Assembly (NCBI RefSeq): GCF_015832195.1 | Contig: NC_052017.1 | Location: 53,208,652 to 53,272,651 of the forward strand | From: Motacilla alba alba | Lineage: Eukaryota; Chordata; Aves; Passeriformes; Motacillidae | Direction of reading: 5' to 3' | DNA length: 64,000 nucleotides | Shown: piece after piece, positions 49,101 to 60,411 of the stretch | Layout: every line of letters starts with the position of its first letter | How positions within the stretch are numbered: position 1 is the first letter of the stretch | Notes under the pieces: generated by a model | Databases searched by the model: none | Told to the model about the DNA's origin: nothing | The model's input: only the letters and a program-made list of their open reading frames with translations | Translations under genes and position numbers: made by a program

Positions 49101-52100
49101 TGGAGCATCCTACCAATAAGAAATTGAATCCCATTTGTTGGGTCTGTTTATGTGCTGATGAATTGAATAATGCTGCTGTGGATGTGTTCTCTCTCCTGTC
49201 CTGTGAAATCCTTCAACTGAGTTACATGACTTGTCAAGGCATTACACAAGCAAATGGTGGTTTCTTGGAAAGGGTGGAGCCCATCTCGTGTTAAACACTC
49301 TGCATAGCAAAGCAAATGCTTTTGTGTTTTTCATGTTGATATTGTCTTGTCAAGCTGTTGTCTCTGCATTGTGTAGAAACTTGGTCAGTTATCACCATTT
49401 CCTATAGCAGGAGCTGTTTGAAATATCCATCACACAAGAAATAGATTCCCTCAAATTGAATATCAGTGAAGCATCTATATTTGATGTTTTTCTATTCTGC
49501 ATTTGAATCCTGACTTCTTCCTGTTAGCTGCAGCCTCTTATGTTATCAGAAGACGGTTTTAAACATTTTTATTTTTATTTAGTCAATATAACTGATCCCT
49601 CTTATTCTCATAGTATTTTTTTTCTGGATTCTTTGTAGGAAATTGATGATTTCACCTAAATTTAAACCACCAGCTTCCTTATTATATTATGGACCACACT
49701 GACTGTATTTAGTTTTGTTGGATGCTCTTTACTCCCCTTCGGCTCTTGCCACCACAAACATGTCATATAGATTAAATATTTAGGGAAGCAGCCTCATATT
49801 GGGACTGCATCTCAAACAATCCAATACAATTTGATGGAAATACTTATTCAGTGCTTTGATTTACAGCTTCCCATAATGAAGGGCATTGTGTAACAGCTTT
49901 TACAATACAAAAGCTCCATAACGCTGAAACCTTAATACAAGACTGAGGAATGAAAAATAGAAAAAACAAAACAAAACAAAAAAAGACAATGGAAGAGGTT
50001 GCAAGGTAGCAACAAATGACTTAAATAAAGCATACAGAATGTTTCTCTGAATACAAAGAAACAATTTGCATTCTGACAATCGAGACTAGCAAGAAATATC
50101 CAAATTCAAACTGAATTGGAGCTTCCCAGGAGATCAGTTGAAAGAAAAGGTCATCTCCAATTCACCTGATGCTAAAAGCTGAAATAGGGATAAATTTCTG
50201 ATAGAACAGGTCTGCAAACTTCTCTTGAATTTGTTGGCTGTTTTATCATTATCCCCAAAAGGCAGCATTGTCATGGCAAGTACAGTTTGCAAATAAAAAT
50301 TATTACTACTACTTGCATGTCTTGTTTCACTATCTTGCGTATCCATACGGGCTTGCTTGGAAAACTCACAGCAGGATCTGTCATCCATAACAAGAAGCAG
50401 TCTGTGGAGAAAAATGCATATAGCTTCTAAAATCTGCCAGGTTTAGAGTAATACTTTCCTGATGTGGAATTGCCAAACCATCTGCAGGTAACTTTTGAAA
50501 TATTATTTACTACTCCTCTTCTCATATACAGCATTAATATATTCCTGTTCATTTCCCATGTCATCTATAGTTCTTAGTCCATTCCCTACCCCCTCCCCCT
50601 CACAAAGAATTTTTAGAAAAAATGGGATTAAAAAATGCTCACAATAATCTTTGTTCTGCAAAGAAAGCAGGAAAGTGCCTGTGCAGTCAGAAGGTCCACT
50701 GCCTTCCTTGTCCTAAGGGCAAAGATTCCAGCCCAGGGTTGACATGAGTTTTCAAGAGTATTTGTGGGGCAGGAAAGGTTACAGGACTGCATATGGGTAA
50801 CTTTGGCTGCTGTTTTTGTCTGCTGTGCACATCATCCTTTGTTTTCCAGCATGGGGATATGTTTTAATTTTAGTTCTAGTGCAGGAAGGCAGGGAATGGC
50901 CTGCTACTCTTCTGTAACTTCCATGTATTTTTTGATACTGGGTTAGCTGCAAAGCAGAAGTCCTAGTTTCTCAATCCTACATTGATTTGCAGACAGTTTC
51001 TAACATCCAAACACTCTCTGAAGGGCAATACCAGTAAAGAAAAACAGAAAATTTAAAAAACAAAACAAAACAAAAAAACCACCAAGAAACCAGGTCTTGC
51101 TTTGAAACCATTCCCATAGATCCTTTCTGCAGTCGTTAAGGATGAAGGAGAATGAAAATAAATAAGTAATGAGCTCTTCCTTACCCCTTGTTCAGGGAAA
51201 ATCACCTCCTAAAGTCAGGCTTCTGTGGCATTCTCTGTGCAGCCCATTCCTTTTTCAGGGTGACCTGGAGACAGAGCAAGGAGAGAAAGTGACACTGGCA
51301 GCTCTTAGGGCATTGATGCTCGGAGAGGCTCCCAAAGGCAGGGCGAGCAGACATCAGTGCTTCCTGACCACGGCCACCTGGGCAAAACCAAGATCCTCAA
51401 AAGGCTGTAGAGAGTGTGCTGTTCCCCATGATGGAACCTGCTGACGTGTTTTACACATTTGTAAAACAGGTCTGAAAAGAATTTGCAGGAGGAAAGAAAA
51501 AAGGCACCTGTGTTAGACATTGCTGCACATTAAACACTTGCTTCCAGCTATGTCCTCTAGCAACTGATACCACAGCCGAGCACACAGGAGGGAGTACAGC
51601 AGAGAGACATCTGTACCAGTCAAATACTAGCCTCTTATTCCCCCAAGTTACCTTAAGGGCAGTACACAGCTGTTACATCTGCTTGTGAGTACAAGGCTGG
51701 TTTCTGTAACGTGTTCCCTCGAGTATTCCCCTTTCTAACTAGCTATGTCTCCTCTACACTTTATTTCCTAATATTGAAAAAAAAAAATCTTCACAAAGCC
51801 TCTTTGCAAAAAATCCTGTTAAAGGTATATTCACCATGTTATGAGAACTTGCCATATCAATACTCTCAAAGTGCCCCCCCCCAGAGGAACTGCTGGAGAA
51901 GAATTGAAGCCGTGCTGTGTGAAGTGATCCAAGTATTGCCTATTGGTGAGGGCTGCTCTAATTAAGAAAAAGTACATCTTACCATGAGGCTCAAAGTCCT
52001 CCTGACAGTGCCTTCTCTCCATAGGCAATAAAAAAGCTGCTTATTTAGCAGCCATAACAAGTAACTAACTTTAAAAGCAAAACCCTCAAGTTCCATCAAA

Positions 52101-52878
52101 GTGAATGCAGTTGATTGGGAAAAGCAACACTTACCCTATTTGTCAAATGAAGTTCTCTGCCCATGTTCACTGCAACTGCAAAGTGCTCCAACTTTCATTT
52201 TCTTCCACATGGTGGAGGAATTTGGTAGTTCTAATCCTGTTCATCCAGATGGCCTGTCATGTTTTATAGGCATTCCTTAAAAATAGAAGCAACCTAATCC
52301 TGGTGCAGGTAATTTAAAAGAAATTTCTTCAAAACTGCATTGTTCTTTAAAGCTAGCAGGCAATAATTCATGGCTTTGACAAGAGGACTGGTTTCCTCTC
52401 TTGCCACCAATTTCATAGAGCCATTCCTTAATCTTTGTTGATACAGGCTGTTCTGCAGTTACTTATGTATCTCCTCTTTCACTTGATGCTATTTCACTTG
52501 CAGCTGAGGATATCGACTGACATGCAGATCCCACTGGAATTATTACTGGTCCCTTATTGCACAGCTGGCTACCCATATGGCAGTAAGAGCTCAATGACAG
52601 GGATGCTGCACCATTCTAAAACCATTTCAGGTTCATGCTCCAACATAAACCAGAGCCAACTTTGTTACAACTTTGTTATGAGTTGCAATAACTGATTTCA
52701 CGAGAAAAACTGAGCAGACAACTAGAATTGGTTACACACAACTGCCAGATCTGCTATGTGCAAGTCAACACCCTGTGAAATGCAGCCTGAGCTTGTCACC
52801 AGAACTGAAGGTCAGGCTTTAACTGTAGCTGTCACCAAAATATGGTTTCCAGAGTGAGGTGTTTTGGGCTGCAGCTAC

Positions 52879-52901
52879 ACATCTTGTCAGTGACAAGATG
52901 T
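52879..52901. repeat. Perfect 23-bp palindrome
   Basis: acatcttgtca and its exact reverse complement tgacaagatgt flank a single central G. It lies in intergenic sequence. No known protein site of this form comes to mind. Confidence 0.9.
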
Positions 52902-53675
52902 CAAACGACACCTATGTAATCGCTGCTGGCCCCCGTAACTTCCAACTGCATTTTCACTGCCCAACTATTGACTTTACCAATGACAAGTGATGAAGCAACA
53001 CTCTGCCCAACCTCAAGTTTAAGAAAACTGAAGGTAAGAGCAAATGCCATATTTTGGATGGAGGTATAACATTTATTGAAAGATTCAAAAGGTTTTATTA
53101 GATAACTAATACCGTAGGAAAAAAGCAAGAAAAGCCTCAAGCATTCAAAGCACAGTTGCTTAAGCCAGACTCAGTTCACAGTGTCTCACCAGACACTAAA
53201 AACTCCTGGCTCTTTGGGTTTGATTTCCCATTGCTTCCAACATGCACAGCATCCTCTCTAAAGAGACAGTGGTGGAGAATATTAACAGCACCTCTGCAGT
53301 CTGCTTGGACACTGCAAAGAAAAAATGTCACGTCCATCGCCCACCATCCTGAGCAGCTGACAGGTGCTGAAGCAGCAGCTTCTCAGCACTGGCAAAGCCC
53401 CTGTCCCATACCCACGTCCCAGCACTCTGCCTGCTCTTGGGGCACCATCAGTGCTCGAAGGGATGCTCTGCTGCACCTTTGCTCCCACATCATCCATGCT
53501 GAAAGGAAAGGCTCACAGTGCCAGTCCCTGCAGGGCTCCTTTGAAACAGGACTGGACCAGTAAATTGCAGAATTTCAATACACTGAAAACATCCTCAGTT
53601 TAATCCAATGTTCTTTTGAAATGCCGTTTGACAACCAGAGAGGGAAAACAAGGAAAAACTTCAATTTTCATGTAT

Positions 53676-53681
53676 TTTATT
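53676..53681 (-). terminator. Candidate distal CDK13 polyadenylation signal
   Basis: AATAAA on the minus strand, in the context gcggcctgtaaataaaatac. It would give a 3' UTR of about 4.2 kb. The nearer hexamer at 57410-57415 is an alternative giving about 0.5 kb. Confidence 0.35.
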
Positions 53682-55463
53682 TACAGGCCGCACAATACAT
53701 TTTATATACAAATGGCTTAAAATAACAAAGAGTAAGCAAGCTGAAGCATAACAATTTATTTTAAATTAAGTTGTCTCGAAATAACTCCTGCAATAAAGTT
53801 TCTTCACCCTGATACGCAAGTTAATTTGATTTTAAGTCAACCCAAGGTAATTTTATTTTTAAATATAGAATTCAAATAAATTTTCTGGTGATTCCTTAAT
53901 TTCATGACACACTCTGCAAATACAGAACATCCCAAAACTCTCAAGAAGGGTAATAGCCAAAATTTCCTCATGTAAAAAACACTATAACAGAACAGACTGG
54001 AGAAATGTTTTATGTGAAACACTTGCATGTTTTATTAATGAAAAGAAGAATGCAAGTAGTATGTCTGACATTTTCTCTCTTGGAAACAGAATTCATGGTC
54101 CAAGACCCCATTTGCCTGCAGACAAGAGGTATCCTGTGTTACTTCAGTACTTCAGTTTTTACCACACAATTATCTACTAAACTCATCCAACCGTAAACTT
54201 CACCAAAACTGAAACTGCCTCCACCAAAACTGAAAGCAAAAAGAGAAGAGCGCTCAAAACCTAAGAACTTACAACGTGGCACTTAGTGCCTCTGCTTCTA
54301 GAAAGCACCTGACACTACTGTGGGATGGAGAAAATTTAAGAGAGACCACATTTTGTGGAAACATAAGAAAATATAGAAGTTTGCCATTTTAAAATTATTT
54401 TTCCAATAAATTAAAATAGCATTCAAAGATACATGTATATTTTATCTCTTCCCTAGCACTGCTCATTCTGTTCAGGATAATGTCAACTAGAGATCCTTAA
54501 AAGCAGTTTCCTTTTCCTTTGGCTGAATTTAAGCATAATAATAGTCCTAAGTGTTTTAAGTCATGGTCATAAGCAGTTCAGTCATGCTCACTTTCTTCCT
54601 TTTGGTATGGCTAAAGACGACTTAATATAAATAATGAATTACTTGCTATTTGATAGTCCATTATTACAGTATTTCACTACATTTATTTAGAAATACAAAC
54701 ACACAACATGTACTTTTCCATGTGGTATTCAGGTCTCTGTAGCTCACTTTGGAACTGCAGCACAGAAAACATAAACCCAAAGAAATGAGGGAGAAGGTAA
54801 TAAAAGCCACAGCTCCACAGAAAAATAACGCTGTTTTCAGAATGTCTGCTACTGCATCAAAAATGCAAGAGCCACATGATGTAAAATGCCAACCTAGTAC
54901 AGACTCTGCAGAGTGGAGTTCACACATAAGGGTAAAATGCTGCCATAAGCACCTCCTCATGTGATTTCATTCAAAAGAAACGTTGACAGGTCACACACAG
55001 GTCCAGTACAAATGAATGTGGACCTACTGTCCTTAGATCTGGACAGTTCCCTAGCTGCTAGCCTGCCCAGACACAGTTCCAGGCCAGGGGAGAGTGGCTG
55101 CAGGTACCAATCCTCCTGCCACACCCTCAAGGGCAGTGCTCCACACCTGCACCAGCCCAGGAGGAAAGGCATCAGCAGAAAAGCAAAGAAGGTTCCCTGG
55201 ATTGCAGAGAAGGCAACCTTTTGAGAGTTATCACATATAGAAATAACTTTCTCTCCAAGTTATCCCAACACTGTTGTCCCAGGCAAATACAGCGTTCAAA
55301 GTCACAGGCTAGTAATCCTTAAGCTGGGGAACTGTCATTGTACAGTATTCATCTGCTACAGCATGCCAGAGTTTTGTTTCTGATTCATCTGGAAGTCAAT
55401 TGCTTTTTGCACCTCCTCTCTCCTCACAGTCAGGATTACTTTTGCTGAGGCTGTAGGGGTTTT

Positions 55464-55517
55464 TCTCATGGCCAAAGACTGAAATCCATTTCTCATGGCC
55501 AAAGACTGAAATCCATT
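55464..55517. repeat. Perfect tandem duplication, 2 x 27 bp
   Basis: The unit starting tctcatggccaaagactgaa and ending atccatt occurs at 55464-55490 and 55491-55517 without mismatch. The period is a multiple of three only by chance: the minus-strand frame over it has no sign of being a gene. Confidence 0.95.
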
Positions 55518-57930
55518 TTGGTAGAACAATGTCTGAAAGTACTGGCAGCCCATAAACAAACTGCACACTCATTTACAGATGCAGAGGGGACTGACTTCTC
55601 TACATTGAATGAAGCTAACTAAATGACTTGAAAATTTATGTCCAAAAGGGAAGGTATGAGACACAACTTCTTCCTTATATTTTTGTACTGGAAGTCAATT
55701 AATTTAGTTCTCTGAGATCTACTTTCTATTTGTACTTACCTGTGTTTTTAGCCAACTACTGCCTGCAGTTACATTTCAAGCGCAGGTGGGTAACCTCAGA
55801 CTGCACACCTTTAGTGAAACTAAGCGTATATAAGCTTTGAAAGCTTGATTCTAGAAAAAAAAACATACCCAAAAAAAAGCAGTCTGTGTGTGTATTTGTG
55901 GGTCTGAGTTTTTTAAAGATTAGGAAACCAAGAGCCTTAGCTGACACTGGCTGTATCTAAATGACACTAATGTTTTTTGTCTTTAAAATTTTACTAGCAG
56001 AAAAATGCTATGGGGATGTCCTTACTCAAGGAAAAAAAGGGTCCAGTGCACTGTCATTCCCATGAAGCTTTTGCCTTTCTTAAGCACAGGCTATTCAGGT
56101 TGTAAGTATTTGTTTCTGACCTGGCCACTTTAAAACTGGTCCTGGCCACTTTTATTTTCAGACAGCAGGATTTTCCACTGTGTGAAGGCAACTGCCAGAC
56201 TTGGGGACAGCATAAGCAGGAGGACTCTCTCCATTCCTCATCTGCCAGATCCTCAAACACTACACAGAGCTAGCGAAGGGAGTTTCTCCATGCTCTACAG
56301 TGTGGGAATTAGCCATATATGAGTCAGGATTTTCAATTAAAACTAAACACCAACAGCTTTGGCTTCTATTCTGAAAATCCAAAAAGTCATTGACAAGACA
56401 TTTGTAATAGTGTAAGTAGAAATTTTACTTTTTAAAAAATAGTTTTTAAACACTCAGTTACATAAGGTACCGATTTGTCAACTGGATAATCAGTTGGAAA
56501 ATTGTTTCCAATATGGGCTTCAAGACATCCTTTTACGTACAGGCAAAACATAATCATACCTCCTCTCTGCAGGAGAGACTACGTGTTGTCAGAGGAAACA
56601 ACAAAAAAAAACACGCTGGAAGTTATAATTAGTATGAGGAGTGGCTCTTGCAAAGAGTTTTAGCTATAATAATCCTAGTTGTTCCGAGACACTCAATTCC
56701 AATATTAAAATGTTCTGTGGACAGCAGATATAAAATCAATTAATTGGCACAATCACAAGTTTACAGCGAATTACAACTAGTGTCAGACATTTTGCCATTG
56801 CTTTAAATACTGGTCATTTTTCCTTTGGTTACTTCCTACAATGCAGTACTTGGGGTAAAAAGACAAACAGTGTCAGCTTTTCACACAAAGTAAAGAAATT
56901 ACTGCTGTTGACATTTAAGAGAAAAAACTATTTCATCACTTGGTAAGGACATATAAAGTATAGTTCATTTGGCAGAGGAACTAAAACACTTCATACAACT
57001 CCAACAGGGAGCTGAAGAAAAACTACACTCTTCATTCTTCTCCTCACTTTCAACGTTTCTCATTAAGTTCAATTTGGAAATGACAATTTTATCTAGGTAA
57101 AATCAGGTCTCTAAGTAACTGGTAAACACCATGAGATTATGACCTGCTTGAGTTTCTTATTATTATCTGAATTCTCTTTTCAATTACCTAGGTTTAGGCA
57201 TTATGTTCATAGCGACCTATGAAGTACTTCCAAATTTTTGCAGACCTTAAGCTTACATGTTAAGGCACTTACCATTCAAGTAAAACAGTTTTTATATAAA
57301 CAAGCGTGGGAGATGGAGAGAACATTTTACCAGAACACCTTTTTTGTTCTTGAAAAAAAAAAAGTTGACCAAATATTTATAAAATTTTGCATCAAGAGAA
57401 AGGTTGTATTTTATTATCTGAAATGAGCACGAAGTACACCTTCCACAATAACACTGAAAGCAGTGCAAAGACTGACAGTGACCTTTGACTAAAAGTAGTT
57501 CTGTAAAAAGAAAAATACCAAATAAATCAGTGCCCTGCTTTGATTGTTGTAAAATTTCATTCTTTTTACATAAAAGTTGGTCCAAACTTACAAAAAAAGC
57601 ACAAATGTGCATAGTTCAGAAGATCTGAAAGAGTGCCATAAAAAGCTGATGTCCCTAAATTTAGCATCCACTTAAAACTGCCAAAATACAAAATAAAAGT
57701 CAGAACTAGAGTTTGTGAACATGTACAATCAAGTCATCTAGTTTTTAGACAGCATGAGTTGTAAGCATTTTTTAATTTTTTCTACTGTATGCAAGACCCT
57801 TTTCCACATAAAAATAAAGCTGTTGAATTAACATTATTCAAGTCTGTTGAATTGCTGCTTTAAATTGCAGCTAGGGGAGAAAAAGAAGTTTTTCCAGATA
57901 AAAATGATGTGCCTGAGGAAAAACAGATAC

Positions 57931-58787
57931 TCAATATGGTAATCCTCTGCCTCGCCCCCTGACTGCAGATGTGCTAATGTGTCCCCTGTATCCTTGGGAA
58001 TAGCCAGGTCCTTGGGCAGGAGAAGTCCACGTCTGTCCATGCATGTGGCTGATGCCAGTGGGATTTTCCTGTAAATTACTTCCATAGCTATAGTTGTGCA
58101 TCTTTGTGGGCAAAGAGTGTGCATTCTCTGGCCCTGTGGAAGCATCACTGCTGCTCCCCAAAACCGGGATTGGGCCGTGGCTGTATTCAAACCTATGGTC
58201 TTTATCTCCACTGAACAGCATGGGGCCAGCATTGAGGTAAATGTCTCTATAACCAGTTACTGAGCTGGGGAAGGATTCTGGAAAGGCTGATGGAGGTGGG
58301 GCAGCACCAGAGTGAGATGAAGCAGTACTGTAGTTATCCAAAGACTGAATATCTGAGTTTCCAAGGAAACTCCTCCTTTCTAATACTCCTGATGATCCGC
58401 TTCCTATTCCATCACTAGTGCTGTAACAGGCAGATGAGAAGGACGACGATCTAAAGTTATCCTTGTAGTCTGGGCCTGTTACATAGGAGTCTCTAGCCTG
58501 ATAATCCACACTCGTTTGTACTGGCTCCTCCGTTGTCGCCTGAGCTTGATGCTGAGCCAGCAGCTGCAGAAGAGCTGCCTTCACTCCTGCATGAGGATCT
58601 GTTCCTGAAGAGTTACTTATAGGCAAATGCTGATTCTCTGTCCGATAATCAAGGTCTTCATCAGTGAGTGGTGGAGGCTCTGGTGGCTCGGGAGGACGCT
58701 GGTCTGGAGGCAAGATCCGAGGGCGCTCCTGCTCAGGTGTTCGGTTCAGAAGCCTCATCTCAGACTGCCTACCCAAATCCTCTTGAC
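57931..58787 (-). CDS. CDK13: CDK13 last coding exon (C-terminal tail)
   Basis: CDK13 with cyclin K phosphorylates the RNA polymerase II CTD in the nucleus, supporting elongation and RNA processing. This 857-bp exon encodes the final 285 residues plus the end of a split Gly codon, and stops at TGA (57933-57931). Recognisable tail motifs are [87 protein letters not shown] and the ending GRGRGLPY. All are characteristic of CDK13 rather than its paralogue CDK12. Acceptor TTCATCTTTAG before 58787. The tail is disordered and Pro/Ser/Gly-rich. The open frame upstream of 58787 is intronic read-through. Confidence 0.97.
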
Positions 58788-59850
58788 CTAAAGATGAAAA
58801 AAAAGGCTCTGGAATAAAAGTATACAAATAACAGGACCAGAAAGAAAAGAACTCCTTGCTGAAAAAACACAGAGGTTTGTTAACTTCAATTCTAATCAAT
58901 TTATTAGTTAAATTTGTCAGTAATTATATTGATTATTTTGGACAAAATTTGGCAACAGCTCATTTGCCTCAGGAGCACAATGCAGATTACTCCTTAAAGT
59001 AAGATAACCAAGCAGTCAGTTAAAGAAAAATAGTACAAGCTCCTTAAAATAACCCACAGCAAAAGCAAACAACCAGGACAGAAAGCAAGCAACAAAAACA
59101 TTAAAAATTCAAAGAAGGATCAAGAAAGATTCACAGATAAGGACAGAAGTCCCACAGGACAAAGGGCCACCCTATCAAAGAGCAGCAAAAACTCAAGATT
59201 TAAAATACACACGAACAAAAAAGCACACCTCTCAAAAAACCCCCCAAAACTCTCCAAGAACAGCCCCAAAGCACTTCAGAATATTTCTTTCAACAGCTGC
59301 AAACACCACAAAACAATATATAATAACCTGAATTTGCAAGCAAAAAATATGAACAGAGCTCTAAACTGTGAGAAGACTACAGAAGCCACTACTATACCTG
59401 AACGGAAACCTTTAGCCATGTGTGTGCTACAGTTAAGGCTAACCACTGAATTTGACACTAAGGAACTGCTCTAGTCAGCATTAGAACCCAAAATAAAATA
59501 CTGTCTCACCAAAATATGCTTTACCTAAACACACAGTCAAAACTGGCAAATTATATCTATCCATCTGCTAGAAAAGACATCACCATACTCACCACTAAGA
59601 AAATCCCAACCCCCACAATAATGATCAATGTTTCACCACTAATACTTGTGCACCTCTTAGGTTAACTATTTCTTGCTCTGTCTGCATGGCACCTGTTAGA
59701 CTAAGAGACAAATTCTATGATCCAGATGTAAAATTTAATCTCCTATACTCACACAGAGTCATATGGCAAACATGTTAATTCTCTACTCCCAAACTATTAC
59801 ATCTCCCTTGCTCCAGGTATTTGCTGGTTAGCAATAAAGGTTCTCAGTAC
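58788..59850. other. CDK13 final intron
   Basis: A 1063-bp intron between GTACTGAG and the TTTAG acceptor. A polypyrimidine tract of mostly T precedes the acceptor. No repeats are recognised. Confidence 0.85.
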
Positions 59851-60411
59851 CTGCAGACATATATAATGACTTGATCAGATGTGGGTAGCCAGGTGCCGGA
59901 GATTCCACGTCGTCCCGGCTGACAGACACAGGAGTGGCGGGCTCTGGAGGCTGCCTGAGTTGTACTGACATTTCATTTCCTGATCCATTTTCCTTCTCCT
60001 CCAACACAAAATCTTTTTGTTTTGTTTGCTGAGCCTTTATTAACTGAGACAACAGAACAGCAAATGCACTCTGCACAGCTGCCTGGGCAGCATCAGTCTC
60101 CACTTTAGGCTGACCCAGCTGAGCAGGTGGCACAGGGGGCTGCGTGACCATTGGCTGTTTTAGAGGATCCTGCTCTGGAGGTGGTGGCGGAGGCGGTGGC
60201 GGCTGCTGCTGCTGTTCTGACTGTTTTTCACCTGCTGACAAAATTCCAGCAGGAAGATTTATTTTATTTAGTTGCTGTTGAGTCTCTGGGTTTACCTTAA
60301 TATTCAGTACTTGGGCAAACTGTGCCAAACTAACACTTGTTTTAGACTGTAGCAGGTTTAGCAGGATTGCCACTTCATTCTGGTTTAACTGCTGTCCAGT
60401 GCTTGGTTTTG
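59851..60411 (-). CDS. CDK13: CDK13 penultimate coding exon
   Basis: A 561-bp exon: two bases finish an Ala codon, 186 codons follow, and one base starts the split Gly. Conserved blocks are [47 protein letters not shown], and [18 protein letters not shown] followed by [18 protein letters not shown]9 low-complexity run, encoded by a CAG/CCN tract near 60186-60215, lies in the middle. The exon ends with [19 protein letters not shown], which I do not recall in the common mammalian isoform. There the sequence passes from PxTPVSG directly to Q[DE]DL, so the donor used here (GCAG|GTACTG) may be lineage-specific or alternative. Acceptor TGTCTTTAG; phases agree on both sides. Confidence 0.95.

Larger units (their letters stand above)
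40041..53654. other. Intergenic region between convergent MPLKIP and CDK13; no gene seen
   Basis: 13.6 kb with no exon I can support. Open frames reach 135 codons (53156-53563) but lack splice context, domains or protein-like composition. Items noted separately are the 50-bp tandem duplication (41521-41620), the SINE-like remnant (about 43046-43110) and the palindrome (52879-52901). Imperfect caaaa-rich tracts lie near 49961-49990 and 51055-51080. No CpG island is present. Confidence 0.6.
53655..57930 (-). other. Possible long CDK13 3' UTR
   Basis: Downstream of the CDK13 stop on the minus strand there is no other gene for 4.3 kb. Candidate polyadenylation hexamers on this strand occur at 57415-57410 (proximal) and 53681-53676 (distal). 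The distal one sits in the phrase ctgtaaataaaatacatgaa, which looks like a genuine mRNA 3' end. The extent is inferred, not demonstrated. A 27-bp tandem duplication lies within it (55464-55517). Confidence 0.4.

Noticed and set aside
53156..53563. 135-codon plus-strand frame near the distal CDK13 polyadenylation signal
   Set aside because: No domain, no splice context, no promoter features and no family resemblance. It is consistent with chance in a locally GC-richer stretch.
57834..58232. 132-codon minus-strand frame overlapping the CDK13 last exon
   Set aside because: It is an alternative reading frame of genuine CDK13 coding sequence and 3' UTR, without recognisable features.
58788..58899. 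Start of the 322-codon minus-strand frame at 58899 as the CDK13 exon start
   Set aside because: The residues before 58787 are AT-rich, unlike CDK13, and lie upstream of a good TTTCATCTTTAG acceptor whose phase fits the preceding exon. They are intron.
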